Shown one piece after another: positions 36,265 through 47,365 of a DNA stretch of 64,000 nt. A program made the translations under genes and the position numbers. The DNA is taken from the NCBI RefSeq assembly GCF_007923445.1, contig NZ_VOJI01000009.1, forward strand, positions 62,001 through 126,000, read 5' to 3'. The notes below the pieces were generated by a model, which searched no databases, was not told the DNA's origin, and worked only from the letters and a program-made list of their open reading frames with translations. The DNA comes from Puniceibacterium confluentis. Lineage in GTDB: Bacteria; Pseudomonadota; Alphaproteobacteria; Rhodobacterales; Rhodobacteraceae. Within the stretch, counting starts at the first letter, position 1, and each line of letters starts with the position of its first letter.

Positions 36265-37293
36265 ATGCCCCATAAAATCGCGATCATCGGTGCCAGCGGC
36301 TATACAGGTGCCGAGTTGATCCGACTGATCGCCACCCATCCCAACATGGAGATTGCGGCGCTGGCGGCCAATTCCAAGGCCGGGCAGAGCATGGCACAGG
36401 TGTTTCCGCACCTGCGGCATCTGGACCTGCCGGACCTGGTCACATGGGAACAGATAGATTTCAGCGCCATTGACCTGTGTTTCTGCGCCTTGCCGCACAA
36501 GACCAGCCAGGAAGTGATCCGCGAACTGCCGAAAACCCTGAAGATCGTCGATCTGAGCGCCGATTTCAGGCTGCGCGATCCGGCGGAATATACCAGGTGG
36601 TACGGCAATGCGCATGGCGCGGTCGAGATGCAGAAAGAGGCGGTCTACGGCCTGACGGAATTCTATCGCGCCGAGATTGCCAAGGCACGCCTGGTCGCCG
36701 GAACGGGCTGCAACGCGGCAACCGGGCAGTTTGTGCTGCGTCCGCTTGTGGCCGGTGCGGTGATCGATCTCGACGACATCATCCTGGACATGAAATGCGC
36801 CGTGTCGGGCGCCGGGCGCAGTCTCAAGGAAAACCTGCTGCATGCCGAATTGTCCGAGGGCTACAATGCCTATGCGGTGGGCGGCACGCACCGCCATCAG
36901 GGTGAATTCGATCAGGAATTCAGTGCCTTGGCGGGGCGTTCTGTAAAGGTGCAGTTCACGCCGCACCTGATGCCGGCGAACCGGGGAATTCTGGCGACCA
37001 CCTATGTGAAGGGCGATCCGCAGGCGGTCTATGGCACGCTGCAAAAGGCCTATGCCGACGAGCCGTTTGTCAAAGTGCTGCCGTTCGGAGAAACGCCGTC
37101 GACGCACCACGTGCGCGGCTCGAACTTTGTGCATATCGGCGTGACCGGCGACCGTATCCCGGGCCGGGCCATCGTGATTGGCGCGCTCGACAATCTGACA
37201 AAGGGCAGTTCCGGACAGGCGCTGCAGAATGCCAACCTGATGCTGGGAGAAGACGAGACGGCAGGTCTGATGCTGGTTCCGTGTTTTCCCTGA
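36265..37293 (+). CDS. argC: N-acetyl-gamma-glutamyl-phosphate reductase
   Basis: 342 residues. NADPH-dependent step of arginine synthesis giving N-acetylglutamate semialdehyde. The Rossmann motif [13 protein letters not shown] is at the N-terminus and the catalytic cysteine is in [11 protein letters not shown] (about residue 150). A conserved HRHQ ([11 protein letters not shown]) is in the dimerisation domain. The ATG at 36265 has CGGAGAG 6 bases upstream. It is 23 bp from ccmE. Confidence 0.96.
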   Translation: MPHKIAIIGASGYTGAELIRLIATHPNMEIAALAANSKAGQSMAQVFPHLRHLDLPDLVTWEQIDFSAIDLCFCALPHKTSQEVIRELPKTLKIVDLSADFRLRDPAEYTRWYGNAHGAVEMQKEAVYGLTEFYRAEIAKARLVAGTGCNAATGQFVLRPLVAGAVIDLDDIILDMKCAVSGAGRSLKENLLHAELSEGYNAYAVGGTHRHQGEFDQEFSALAGRSVKVQFTPHLMPANRGILATTYVKGDPQAVYGTLQKAYADEPFVKVLPFGETPSTHHVRGSNFVHIGVTGDRIPGRAIVIGALDNLTKGSSGQALQNANLMLGEDETAGLMLVPCFP

Positions 37294-37316
37294 GATGGAT
37301 CTGAGGAGGGTCGTAT

Positions 37317-37778
37317 ATGGCACTGAAATCACTTAAAAAGAAACGCCGGATCCAGGTGGTTGCGCTGGCTGCCGTGGCGCTGGTGATTTCGACCGGGCTG
37401 ATCGGTTATGCCATGCGCGACGGCATCAACTTCTTCCGCTCACCCAGCCAGGTGGTCGCGGAACCGCCGCGCCCGACAGAGGTGTTCCGCATCGGCGGTC
37501 TGGTCGAGGAAGGCAGTCTGCTGCGCGGACAGGGCCACGAGATTCGCTTCAGCGTGACGGATGGCGGCGCCTCTGTGCCGGTCATCTATGCCGGGGTTTT
37601 GCCGGATCTGTTTGAAGAGAAACAGGGCATGGTCGGTACCGGTCGCTACGTGAACGGTGTCTTTGAAGCGACTGAAATACTTGCCAAACACGATGAAACC
37701 TACATGCCGAAAGAGGTCATCGACGCGCTCAAGGCGCAGGGCGTGTACCAGGAAAGCGTCCCGGACTCCGGCAGTTGA
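37317..37778 (+). CDS. ccmE: Cytochrome c-type biogenesis protein CcmE
   Basis: 153 residues. Membrane-anchored periplasmic heme chaperone: one transmembrane segment (about 12-31), then an OB-fold with the covalent heme-binding histidine H125 and Y129 in LAKHDETYMP. The ATG at 37317 has GAGGAGGG 8 bases upstream. The partner genes ccmF and ccmH are 17 kb away in this window, whereas in related genomes I would expect them closer. Confidence 0.95.
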   Translation: MALKSLKKKRRIQVVALAAVALVISTGLIGYAMRDGINFFRSPSQVVAEPPRPTEVFRIGGLVEEGSLLRGQGHEIRFSVTDGGASVPVIYAGVLPDLFEEKQGMVGTGRYVNGVFEATEILAKHDETYMPKEVIDALKAQGVYQESVPDSGS

Positions 37779-37897
37779 ACGAATTAACAACCGAACGCGT
37801 TTCACAGGATCGTAGCCGAAACAGCAGAGATTTCCCCGGGCCATAGCGGGGGCATTGTCGCAGGGCACGACCTCTGAGAATCCAGGGCGGCGATACA

Positions 37898-37921
37898 GCG
37901 CGCGGGCCGTGACCCGCGCGC
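37898..37921 (-). terminator. Hairpin just downstream of eno
   Basis: GCGCGCGGG and CCCGCGCGC form a 9-bp stem with a 6-base loop, 8 bp past the eno stop on the minus strand. No T-run follows, so it may slow or stabilise rather than terminate on its own. The remaining gap to ccmE shows no gene. Confidence 0.55.
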
Positions 37922-37928
37922 CACCGTG

Positions 37929-39286
<1,358 letters not shown>

Positions 39287-39428
39287 GAATCTGTCGGGAC
39301 CGCAACCTGATCGGCGCAGTCAAGGCATGCCAGAGCGCCTTGGCGTCGGGCCGGGGCTATTGCCCGGTGAGGCAATTTGGCGAATTTCTGCGAATATTTT
39401 CGGCCTGACAGCGACGCCGGTTTCGTTC

Positions 39429-39842
39429 TCAGCGTTTGGTAAGCGGGACGCCGTACAACTCCAACCGGTGCCCCTTGAGCTTGTAGCCAAGCTTGGCGGC
39501 GATCTTTTCCTGCAGCGCTTCGATTTCAGGGTCCACGAATTCGATCACGTCGCCGGACTGCATGTCGATAAGGTGGTCGTGGTGGTCGCGCTCTGCATCC
39601 TCGTACCGTGCGCGTCCGTCCCCGAATTCCAGCCGGTCCAGAATTCCGGCCTCTTCGAACAACTTCACCGTGCGGTAGATCGTGGCGATCGAAATCCGGT
39701 CATCGCGGGCCGAGGCCCGGGCATACAGTTCCTCGACATCGGGGTGGTCGGTCGCTTCCTCCAACACCTGCGCGATGGTGCGGCGCTGTTCGGTCATGCG
39801 CAGGCCCTTGGCTTCGCAACGGCTGGTGATGGTGTCGGTCAT
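39429..39842 (-). CDS. Fur-family metalloregulator (Fur/Mur type)
   Basis: 137 residues. Winged-helix N-terminus (MTEQRRTIAQVLEEATDHPDVEELY ... ISIATIYRTVKLFEEAGILD) and a C-terminal dimerisation/metal domain with HHDHLIDMQSGDVIEF. The paired cysteines (CxxC) of E. coli Fur after HHDHL are absent, as in alphaproteobacterial Fur/Mur proteins that respond to manganese. The HHH motif of the heme-responsive Irr group is also absent. The ATG at 39842 has GAGGATTCG upstream. It is divergent from the DEAD-box gene. Confidence 0.88.
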   Translation of the reverse strand: MTDTITSRCEAKGLRMTEQRRTIAQVLEEATDHPDVEELYARASARDDRISIATIYRTVKLFEEAGILDRLEFGDGRARYEDAERDHHDHLIDMQSGDVIEFVDPEIEALQEKIAAKLGYKLKGHRLELYGVPLTKR

Positions 39843-40183
39843 CGAATCCTCACACGTGGGTTCATAAGCTTTAGCCAATCCCGGGCAGGGAGGCCAACAG
39901 GCTAAATGACCCGGTCGGTGGGGATGCGCGCTTGACTTGGCGGACGGAAACCGCCATGTGGTCCATCGACGGATCTCTTCTGCCGCGTGAGCAGATTGAC
40001 CGGCGCCAGATGCGCCGTGGGTCACGGAGACCGCAATTGCTTCCAAAATCACGCGTGGGGCACGGGGTGCAACGCCTCTCGGACATTCGGTCTGAGGGCG
40101 GTTCTGTGCCTCTCCACCTGATGGGCTGCAATCAGCAGTCCGTTGCTCGAGGCGGCGTCTGACGTCGTCCGAAAGGAACTGTT
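39843..40183. other. 341-bp region between fur and the DEAD-box gene
   Basis: No gene is supported here. Several short frames exist (for example a 76-codon one from 39932) but they have no Shine-Dalgarno sequence and no family similarity. The span must hold both divergent promoters and leaves the helicase with a long 5' leader, as seen for some cold-regulated RNA helicases (inference). Confidence 0.4.
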
Positions 40184-41455
40184 TTGACTGATTTTACTAC
40201 AATGGGCCTGCCCAAATCGCTTGTCACCCGTCTGACCCAGATGGGCCTGACCGAGCCGACACCGATCCAGACCGGGGCCATTCCGTTTGCCATGGCCGGC
40301 CGCGACGTGATGGGCCTGGCACAGACCGGCACCGGCAAGACGGCGGCCTTTGGCCTGCCGCTGGTCGCACAGATCTCGGGTCTGGGACGACCGGCGCCCA
40401 AATCCGTACGCGGTCTGGTGCTTGCCCCAACCCGCGAACTGGCGGGGCAGATTGCCGAGACCCTGAAGGAACTGACTCTGGGATCGCCGCTGAAGGTGAC
40501 TGTCGTCGTGGGCGGTCAGTCGCTGAACGCACAGGCGAAGCGGCTGGAAAAAGGCATTGATCTGCTGGTCGCCACGCCCGGTCGCCTGATCGACCTCATT
40601 GAGCGTCGTGCCGTGCGCCTGAACGAATGCAGCTTCCTGGTGCTCGACGAAGCCGACCAGATGCTGGACATGGGGTTCATCCATGCCCTGCGTCAGATTG
40701 CGACGCACCTGCCAAAGAAGCGTCAGACCATGTTGTTCTCGGCCACCATGCCGAAACTGATGGAAGACCTGTCGCGCGAATATCTCGACAATCCGGAAAA
40801 GGTGCAGGTGTCGCCTCCGGGCAAGGCGGCGGACAAGATCGCGCAGTCGGTGCATTTCATCGCCAAGGCGGAAAAGACCAAACTGCTGATCGAGCTGCTG
40901 GACGGGCACAAGGACGAACTGGCACTGGTTTTCGGCCGTACCAAGCACGGGTCGGAAAAGCTGATGAAGACCTTGGAAAAGGCCGGCTTTGCCGCGGCGT
41001 CGATCCATGGCAACAAGAGCCAGGGTCAGCGCGACCGCGCTCTGAAGGCGTTTCGTGATGGTAGCGTCCGTGTGCTGGTGGCGACCGATGTGGCGGCACG
41101 CGGGCTGGATATTCCGGCAGTGCGGCATGTCTACAACTTTGAACTGCCGAACGTGCCGGAAAACTATGTGCACCGCATTGGCCGGACCGCGCGGGCCGGA
41201 CGTGAGGGCGCAGCGATCGCGTTTTGCGCACCGGACGAGATTGGTGAACTGAAAGCGATCCAGAAGGTCTTGAAAATGACCATTCCGGTGGCTTCGGGCC
41301 GGGCCTGGGAAGGTCTGGACACCCCCGAGCGCGGCGGCGGCAACGGTGGTCAGCGGCGCGGCAATGGCGGCGGCAAGCCCGGCGGCTCAAAGCCCGGCAC
41401 CAACCGGCGGCGGCGGCGGCCTGCGGGCAACAAGTCGGCGGCCAAGGCAGCCTGA
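40184..41455 (+). CDS. DEAD-box ATP-dependent RNA helicase
   Basis: 423 residues. All core motifs are present: Q motif (TPIQ), AQTGTGKT, PTREL, TPGRL, VLDEADQMLDMGF, SATM, RGLDIP and HRIGRTAR. The C-terminal tail (about 380-423) is Gly/Arg/Lys-rich and basic, a typical RNA-binding extension (RhlE/DeaD style). The start is TTG at 40184, with AAGGAAC 7 bases upstream; the next ATG is at 40202. It converges directly on the EamA gene: its stop is immediately adjacent to that of the next gene. Confidence 0.95.
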   Translation: MTDFTTMGLPKSLVTRLTQMGLTEPTPIQTGAIPFAMAGRDVMGLAQTGTGKTAAFGLPLVAQISGLGRPAPKSVRGLVLAPTRELAGQIAETLKELTLGSPLKVTVVVGGQSLNAQAKRLEKGIDLLVATPGRLIDLIERRAVRLNECSFLVLDEADQMLDMGFIHALRQIATHLPKKRQTMLFSATMPKLMEDLSREYLDNPEKVQVSPPGKAADKIAQSVHFIAKAEKTKLLIELLDGHKDELALVFGRTKHGSEKLMKTLEKAGFAAASIHGNKSQGQRDRALKAFRDGSVRVLVATDVAARGLDIPAVRHVYNFELPNVPENYVHRIGRTARAGREGAAIAFCAPDEIGELKAIQKVLKMTIPVASGRAWEGLDTPERGGGNGGQRRGNGGGKPGGSKPGTNRRRRRPAGNKSAAKAA

Positions 41456-42346
41456 TCAGACGGTCTGACTGCGTCGCCTGCGGGCGGCGCGGTCAGTGCC
41501 GAGCAGGTAGGCCGCAAGGCTGATCAACACCAGCGCGCCCCCCAGCAGCATGCGCGGCGTCGGTGTCTCGCCGGTGCCCAGCCAGACCCAGAGCGGTCCA
41601 ATCACGGTTTCCAGCAGCATCAGCAGGCTGACGTTGGTTGCCGCGGTATGGCGCGAGGCCAGCGAGAGCGAAAAGAACGAGACCGGAAGGATCAATGCCC
41701 CGGTGAGGGCAATGGCCCAGACGGTTCCGTCCATCATCCGCGCGGGCGTGGCGGACAGCAGGCCGAAACTGCCTGCAAGCAACGCCCCCAGACCGATGCA
41801 CAGCAAAATCGGCACCCGACTGGTGTTGCGCAGGATCACGAAATTCAGTGCCAGGGAAAAGGCCACCCCCAACCCGCACAGCGCGCCCAGCAACGCCGAG
41901 GTGTTGAGGGCTGCATCGCCCTTGCCGCTGACCGCTATGGCGATTCCGAACAGCACCGCGACAATCGTGAGCCATGTGGCGCGGCTGGTGACTTCGCCAT
42001 AGAGAAGGCGTGCCAGCACGGCGGACCAGACCGGCGTGGTGGCCACGGAGACCAGAACCACAGAAACCGGCGCAAGCGCGATGCCTGTGGGAAACAACGT
42101 GGCATTCAGAGCCTGACAGAGCATCACCGCGAGACCGGCGCCGCTGGCCAGTATTCCCAGATCCCGCACACGGCTGGATGTGGTCACGAACCAGGCCAGC
42201 AGGAACAGACCGCCCATCGACAGCCCGCGCCAGCCAAGCATCTGCATCCCGTCCATGCCGGACAGGCGCATGAACAGCGCATCCGGAGTCAGCACGAGGG
42301 CTCCGAACGTGGCCAGAAGCAAACCGAAGAGGGGATGGGATGTCAT
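41456..42346 (-). CDS. EamA/DMT-superfamily transporter
   Basis: 296 residues with ten hydrophobic segments arranged as two EamA repeats; family segments include ALFMRLSGMDGMQMLGWRGL and the C-terminal LLMLLETVIGPLWVWLGTGETPT. Drug/metabolite exporter of unknown substrate. The ATG at 42346 is the natural start; a GTG at 42397 adds 17 residues. The 3' end abuts the DEAD-box stop codon with no gap. Confidence 0.88.
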   Translation of the reverse strand: MTSHPLFGLLLATFGALVLTPDALFMRLSGMDGMQMLGWRGLSMGGLFLLAWFVTTSSRVRDLGILASGAGLAVMLCQALNATLFPTGIALAPVSVVLVSVATTPVWSAVLARLLYGEVTSRATWLTIVAVLFGIAIAVSGKGDAALNTSALLGALCGLGVAFSLALNFVILRNTSRVPILLCIGLGALLAGSFGLLSATPARMMDGTVWAIALTGALILPVSFFSLSLASRHTAATNVSLLMLLETVIGPLWVWLGTGETPTPRMLLGGALVLISLAAYLLGTDRAARRRRSQTV

Positions 42347-42509
42347 GCCGCAGGAGAGAGCGCAAAACCCGAGGGCGGTCAAGGGGAGGGATCGCACGCC
42401 CCCCGGAGCGGCAGCCGACCAGGTGCACGATATGGCCGAATTGTAGAATGGGTCCGGTCTCTGACCTTGTGGAAAGGCCTGGACCGAACCCGGGTGCTGC
42501 CCTGAGACG

Positions 42510-43382
42510 TCAGTTGTAAAGTGGTTGCAGGCCCATCTGCATGTGCAGCATGTTCACCGTCGGCTCGTCCAGCTCCATCGCCTGAGCAAGAGCGTCCAGG
42601 TATTCCGCCTCGGACTGGGTGTCGACGCGAATTGTCATCAACGAGGCCGAGTAGACCTGCATCCGTTGCTCCTGGGGGGTGTCTGCGGCCAGCGCCTTGA
42701 CGTCGACCGGAGCCTTCAGCTGTTCCTTGACGAAAGCGATGTCGTCCGGCGCGGAATCGTCGCCTATGGTTTCCAGTATCTTGGCCTTTTCGACCTTGTC
42801 GATTGCGCCGTCCGCTTTCGCGGCCTGGATCATTGCGCGCAGCATCAATGCCGCGCTTTTTTCGGCTTCGGGCGCGGTTTCCGAAATCTTGAACTGGTCA
42901 AGCATGCCCGCGACGCTTTTGCCCTGCATCGCCGCCACTCCGCCTGCGGCGGCGAACAGGCCCGCCATTCCGGCGCCATTCTGGTCCGCAGACGACAGCA
43001 GCGGCCCTTTTTCCGCCGTGCCGCCTGCGCCCGCAGCGGCCCCCATCAGGGCCGAAAGATCAAAGCCGCTTGATTTCATCTTGTCCATCATCGCGGCCAT
43101 CGGATTGGCGCCGCCACCGGTCTGACCGGCAAACGCCGAAAGATCGAATCCCGTCGCCTTGAACTTTTCCATCATCGACTGCATGGCATCCGTGCCTTGC
43201 GGCGCCTTGCCTGCAAGCATGTTTCCCATCTGGGCCTGTGCGCTGCTGGCGGGATGCGCGCCCTTGATCTGAGCGCCACCGCCCAGCAGCCCACCCAGGC
43301 CCTGTCCACCGGCCATCTTGTCGACACCGCGCGCGGCGGCATATCCGATGGCCAGTTTGGCCAGTGTTCCCATAAGTCCCAT
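42510..43382 (-). CDS. DUF533 / TerB-like protein
   Basis: 290 residues. An N-terminal MGLMGTLAKLAIGYAAARGVDK, glycine-rich, looks membrane-associated. The middle has two similar repeats (MMEKFKATGFDLSAFAG and MMDKMKSSGFDLSALMG), then a tellurite-resistance TerB/DUF533-type alpha-helical C-terminal domain (about 150-290, LMLRAMIQAAKADGAIDKVEKAKIL). The start at 43382 is chosen for the strong AGGGAGG 9 bases upstream; a further ATG at 43409 is possible. Function unknown. It is 86 bp downstream of the ZntB-like gene. Confidence 0.82.
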   Translation of the reverse strand: MGLMGTLAKLAIGYAAARGVDKMAGGQGLGGLLGGGAQIKGAHPASSAQAQMGNMLAGKAPQGTDAMQSMMEKFKATGFDLSAFAGQTGGGANPMAAMMDKMKSSGFDLSALMGAAAGAGGTAEKGPLLSSADQNGAGMAGLFAAAGGVAAMQGKSVAGMLDQFKISETAPEAEKSAALMLRAMIQAAKADGAIDKVEKAKILETIGDDSAPDDIAFVKEQLKAPVDVKALAADTPQEQRMQVYSASLMTIRVDTQSEAEYLDALAQAMELDEPTVNMLHMQMGLQPLYN

Positions 43383-43468
43383 GCGAAGCATCCTCCCTAG
43401 AAGTTTCATGTCCTGCACCGGCAGCATGCCATATTGACTGAGGGGTTGCAGGAAAAAACGGGCGGGCT

Positions 43469-44416
43469 CTAGAACAGGCGCAAGATCCGCAGGACCAGCC
43501 AGACCAGAAACCCCATCGCCAGTGTCGCCCCGGTGAGGACCGCAAAGGCCTGTGGCATCTGGGTGCCCGGCATGCCCGCAACATTGACGCCGAACAGCCC
43601 GGTCAGAAATCCCATCGGCAGAAACACCGCCGCCACCACCGACAGCGCATATGAGTTGCGCGACAACCGGGCGTTCTGGCGCGATTCAAGATGATCGGTG
43701 AGCACGGCCAACCGGTCGCGCACGGCGTTCAGTTCTTCGACCGCGCGCTGCGCGCCGTTGGCAATTTCACCCAGATCCTCGCGCATGTCGGTATCAATCA
43801 GGGGCAGGCGCGTGTCCTGCAAAGCATGAAGGGCGCTGGCCTGGGGGATGAGAAAGCGCCCCAGACGAATGGCACTGCGGCGCAGTTCCGGGATTTCGTC
43901 GCATTCCGGGGCCTGATCATTGGCGAACAGAATCTCTTCAAGCACGTCCAGCCGGTCTTCGAGTGCGACGCCGTTGTCCTCGATGCGGTCGGTCAGGTTT
44001 TCGCTCAGCGCCACCAGAAAGGCCGCCGGGGTGGGCGGCGCCTTGTTTTCAGCGACCCGGCGGCGCAGTTCTTCGGCGGCAAAGATGCGGCGGATGCGGG
44101 TCGTGACCACAAGACGCTCGGAAAACCAGCCGCGCAGTGAAACCATGTCATCGCGCTGCGCGCCTTCGTTCAGGTTGAGCCCGCGCAGGATCACGATCAG
44201 CCCGCCGTCATGGCCAAAGGCACGGGGCCGGGTCTCGGGTGCGAGCAGGGCGTCCACCGCACGTTCGGGAACATGTGCGGCGAGCCAGCCGGGCAGGTCG
44301 GGGTCGCTCAGGTCACAATGCACCCAGCGGTAACCGGACCCGACCGGAGTGGAAAGATCGGCAGAGGGGCGTGCGCTGCCATCGGGAAGGATGTCAAAGG
44401 CGGAAATCGGGATCAT
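43469..44416 (-). CDS. CorA-family transporter, ZntB-like
   Basis: 315 residues. A soluble N-terminal domain (about 1-250) with many charged residues and coiled coil is followed by two transmembrane helices at the C-terminus. The pore signature is GVNVAG; CorA has GMN and ZntB GVN/GIN forms, so it probably moves zinc or another divalent cation rather than magnesium. The ATG at 44416 has GAGG upstream. It is divergent from the second EamA gene. Confidence 0.88.
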   Translation of the reverse strand: MIPISAFDILPDGSARPSADLSTPVGSGYRWVHCDLSDPDLPGWLAAHVPERAVDALLAPETRPRAFGHDGGLIVILRGLNLNEGAQRDDMVSLRGWFSERLVVTTRIRRIFAAEELRRRVAENKAPPTPAAFLVALSENLTDRIEDNGVALEDRLDVLEEILFANDQAPECDEIPELRRSAIRLGRFLIPQASALHALQDTRLPLIDTDMREDLGEIANGAQRAVEELNAVRDRLAVLTDHLESRQNARLSRNSYALSVVAAVFLPMGFLTGLFGVNVAGMPGTQMPQAFAVLTGATLAMGFLVWLVLRILRLF

Positions 44417-44521
44417 CGGGGCCTCGGGCTTGGGAGCTTTGCACAACCCTGCATCAGCCGCCGGGATTCCGCCATCCGATAGGCCGCTTGACCTTGCCGC
44501 ACGGGACGTGTCCATGGCGAT

Positions 44522-45409
44522 ATGGAACGACGTGACTCGATTGATCTGACCGGAGCGGCCGGGCTGGTGGTTTTCGCCGGGGTACTGGCGTTGAATCAAG
44601 TGGTCATCAAGCTGACCAACGGCGGTTTCGGCCCGGTTTTCGCCGCCGGGCTGCGCTCGGTTCTGGCGCTGGGACTGCTGATGATCTGGGTGCGGCTGCG
44701 GGGCAAGAGGGTCTCCGGACTGCGGGCGACGCTGTGGCCGGGGCTGATGCTGGGCTGTTTGTTCACACTGGAGTTCATCTTTCTGTTCATCGCACTGGAT
44801 CTGACGACAGTGTCCCGCGCGTCGATCCTGTTCTATTCGATGCCCTGTTGGCTGGCACTGGCGGCCCATTTCACCTTGCCGGGCGAAACCCTGTCGCTGC
44901 GCCGCGCGACCGGTCTGGCGCTGGCGATGGCAGGGGTGGTCTGGGCATTGCTGGACCCGCACACACGGGCGGTGGGCGATCTGCGCGGCGATCTGGCCGC
45001 TGTCGGGGCGGCGCTGGCCTGGGCGGGAATCGCGCTCACCGTCCGGTTGACCCAGGTCTCGCGGCTGAATGCGGAATCGCAGCTGGTGTGGCAGTTGGGC
45101 GTTTCAGCGGTGCTGCTGATGGTGCTGGCGCCGCTGTTCGGCGACCTGTTGCGCGATCCGGGCTGGCTGCATGTCGGTGGTGTGGTGTTCCAGTCGCTGT
45201 TCGTGGCCAGCCTTGGCTATGTGTTCTGGCTGGGGCTGATCGCGATCTATCCGGCGTCGGATGTTGCCGCGTTCAGTTTTCTGTCGCCGGTCCTGTCGGT
45301 GGCCATGGGCTGGCTGCTGCTGGACGAACCGCTGGGCCCCGGGCTCATCGGGGCGCTGGGGCTGGTTGCGGTCGGGATCGTTCTGATCAACCGGCGGCGC
45401 AGGCGTTAG
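44522..45409 (+). CDS. EamA/DMT-superfamily transporter
   Basis: 295 residues, ten hydrophobic segments in two EamA repeats, with LNQVVIKLTNGGFGPVFAAGLRS and SILFYSMPCWLALAAHF. It is only distantly similar to the EamA gene at 41.5 kb, so they are not a recent duplication. The ATG is at 44522. The substrate is unknown. It converges on selO, with stops 18 bp apart. Confidence 0.88.
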   Translation: MERRDSIDLTGAAGLVVFAGVLALNQVVIKLTNGGFGPVFAAGLRSVLALGLLMIWVRLRGKRVSGLRATLWPGLMLGCLFTLEFIFLFIALDLTTVSRASILFYSMPCWLALAAHFTLPGETLSLRRATGLALAMAGVVWALLDPHTRAVGDLRGDLAAVGAALAWAGIALTVRLTQVSRLNAESQLVWQLGVSAVLLMVLAPLFGDLLRDPGWLHVGGVVFQSLFVASLGYVFWLGLIAIYPASDVAAFSFLSPVLSVAMGWLLLDEPLGPGLIGALGLVAVGIVLINRRRRR

Positions 45410-45427
45410 GACCGGCAGGCAGACGGG

Positions 45428-46849
45428 CTAGGTTCCGCAGAAGGTTGCCGGAACCACTTCGGAAGGGGTCGGCGGTCGGCGCAGGTCGGCCGCGCCGGGA
45501 TCATCGTCGAAGGGCCGGGACAGAACCGCGTTCAGCCGGTGGAACGGTGCATCGTCGTCGGCAAGTGCGGCGGCGATCATCTGCTCGATCCGGTGGTTGC
45601 GCGGGATCACAGCCGGGTTGGTCCGCCGCATGAGCGCCTTCGGCTCGGCTTCGTCCTCAAGACGCCGGGTCCAGTCCGTTTCCCAATTGTCGAAGTCGGT
45701 CGCATCGCTAAATTGGTCGCGGGCTGTTCCGTCGGCCAGCGCCCGAAATGTGTTGGTGAAATCCGCCTGATTGGCGTGCATCCGGGTCAGCAGTTCCGTC
45801 ACCAGCTGTTTGTCACCGTCCCGCATGGCCGCAATTCCGATCTTTGCGGCAAACCGCCGTTCGTATTCGGCGCGGATCAGCCCGGGCATGGCGTGGACCT
45901 GCGCGGTGAACTGTTCCACGGCGGCTTCGGGATCGGGCATCAGCGGGATCAGCGCGGTGGCCAGTTGCGCCATGTTCCAGACGATGATGTCCGCCTGAGC
46001 CGCATAGCCGTAGCGCCCGTGACGATCTATCGAGGAAAACACCGCCTGCGGATCGTAGGTGTCCATGAAGGCACAGGGACCATAGTCGATGGTTTCTCCC
46101 GACAGGGTGCAGTTGTCGGTGTTCATGACGCCATGGATGAAGCCCAGGCTCATCCAGTGGGCCACCAGCGCCGCCTGCCGTTCGATGACACCTTGCAGCA
46201 GGGCGGCGGGGTCGGAGGCATCCGGATAGTGCCGCTGACGGGTATACTCGTACAGCCGCTGCAAGGCGGCGCCGTCGCGGCGCGCGGCAAAGATCTGAAA
46301 GGTGCCGACGCGGATGTGGCTGGCGGCGACACGGGTCAGCACCGCGCCCGGCAGCAGCGTCTCGCGCTGGATGTCTTCGCCGGTGCGCACGGCGGCCAGC
46401 GCACGTGTGGTGGGCACCCCCAATGCGTGCATGGCCTCGGAGACCACGTATTCGCGCAGCACCGGACCCAGCCAGGCGCGCCCGTCACCCATGCGCGAAT
46501 AGGGGGTGGGCCCCGCGCCCTTGAGCTGGATGTCGCGGCGCAGACCGTCACGGCCCACGGTTTCGCCCAGCAAGATGGCGCGGCCGTCGCCAAGCTGCGG
46601 ACTGAAGTGGCCGAACTGGTGACCGGCATAGAGTTGCGCCAGCGGCGCGGCGCCCTCGGGCAGGGCGTTGCCCGAGAATATCCGCGCGATTTCAGCCGTA
46701 TCCTCGGGCAGCGTGATCTTCAGGATCTTTGCGAGGTCGCGGTTGACAGCGATCAGCGACGGCGCCGCGACCGGAGTCGGGCTGATACGGCTGTAAAAGC
46801 CGTCGGGCAGGGCGGCATAGCTGTTGTCGAACGGGATGTGCAGGGTCAT
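45428..46849 (-). CDS. selO: Protein adenylyltransferase SelO
   Basis: 473 residues. A pseudokinase-fold enzyme that AMPylates proteins and takes part in redox stress. Family segments are [36 protein letters not shown], and the DNx[10 protein letters not shown] segment [18 protein letters not shown], which carries the active-site Asp. The C-terminus has the family-type PVVP(A)TFCGT end, where the cysteine two before the last residue is usual (SelO). The ATG at 46849 is favoured by homology. Confidence 0.93.
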   Translation of the reverse strand: MTLHIPFDNSYAALPDGFYSRISPTPVAAPSLIAVNRDLAKILKITLPEDTAEIARIFSGNALPEGAAPLAQLYAGHQFGHFSPQLGDGRAILLGETVGRDGLRRDIQLKGAGPTPYSRMGDGRAWLGPVLREYVVSEAMHALGVPTTRALAAVRTGEDIQRETLLPGAVLTRVAASHIRVGTFQIFAARRDGAALQRLYEYTRQRHYPDASDPAALLQGVIERQAALVAHWMSLGFIHGVMNTDNCTLSGETIDYGPCAFMDTYDPQAVFSSIDRHGRYGYAAQADIIVWNMAQLATALIPLMPDPEAAVEQFTAQVHAMPGLIRAEYERRFAAKIGIAAMRDGDKQLVTELLTRMHANQADFTNTFRALADGTARDQFSDATDFDNWETDWTRRLEDEAEPKALMRRTNPAVIPRNHRIEQMIAAALADDDAPFHRLNAVLSRPFDDDPGAADLRRPPTPSEVVPATFCGT

Positions 46850-46918
46850 GCGGATCAGGTCGTCACAGTGCGTTGGATTGCGGGGGCGGTGTGTCCCGCG
46901 ATGCCGCGACAACGGGCG

Positions 46919-47365
46919 TCACAGCTTGCGGGTCATATACATATAGCCGTTGCGGGCCTTGAAACCACACCGTTGATACAATCTTAGAGCGCCTTCATTC
47001 GAGTTGTCGACTTCGAGGTGCAGCGCCTTGATCGTGCTCTGCTTGAGCGCCTGGCCCAGTGCGTTGATCGCCTCGCCCGCCATGCCGCGGCCGCGCACGG
47101 CAGGGCGGACATAAAGCTCATCCACAATTGCGTCCATGCCGCCGTATTCAACCGACCAGCCAAAGCTGACCACGATGTATCCAACCGGAGCCCGGCGCGG
47201 CCCGATCAGCCAGATGGCGCCATGCGGCGATCCCTGAAGCAGCGGCATGACAGCGCGCTCCTGATGTGCCGCGTCGGTACTGAAACCCTGATCGAGGTGT
47301 AGCGCCGCGACCAGCGGCAGCAGCTTTGGCGCGTCCTCGGCGCTGGCAAGATGCAGAGATTTCAA
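46919..47365 (-). CDS. GNAT-family N-acetyltransferase
   Basis: 148 residues. Acetyl-CoA-binding motif VRPAVRGRGMAGEAI near residue 87 (R/QxxGxG/A). Secondary GNAT segments are LHLEVDNSNEGALRLYQRCGF. Substrate unknown. The start is TTG at 47365, which overlaps the upstream nucleoside hydrolase stop (TTGA) and so couples the two genes; the longer frame from 47461 would lie inside the hydrolase gene. Confidence 0.85.
   Translation of the reverse strand: MKSLHLASAEDAPKLLPLVAALHLDQGFSTDAAHQERAVMPLLQGSPHGAIWLIGPRRAPVGYIVVSFGWSVEYGGMDAIVDELYVRPAVRGRGMAGEAINALGQALKQSTIKALHLEVDNSNEGALRLYQRCGFKARNGYMYMTRKL

Noticed and set aside
36211-37332. Minus-strand frame beginning with VPYTTLLRS, which resembles an adapter-derived peptide
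   Set aside because: The plus strand at this spot is the natural Shine-Dalgarno sequence and start of ccmE, so this is coincidence.
39932-40162. 76-codon frame in the DEAD-box leader
   Set aside because: TTG start without a Shine-Dalgarno sequence and no family similarity.
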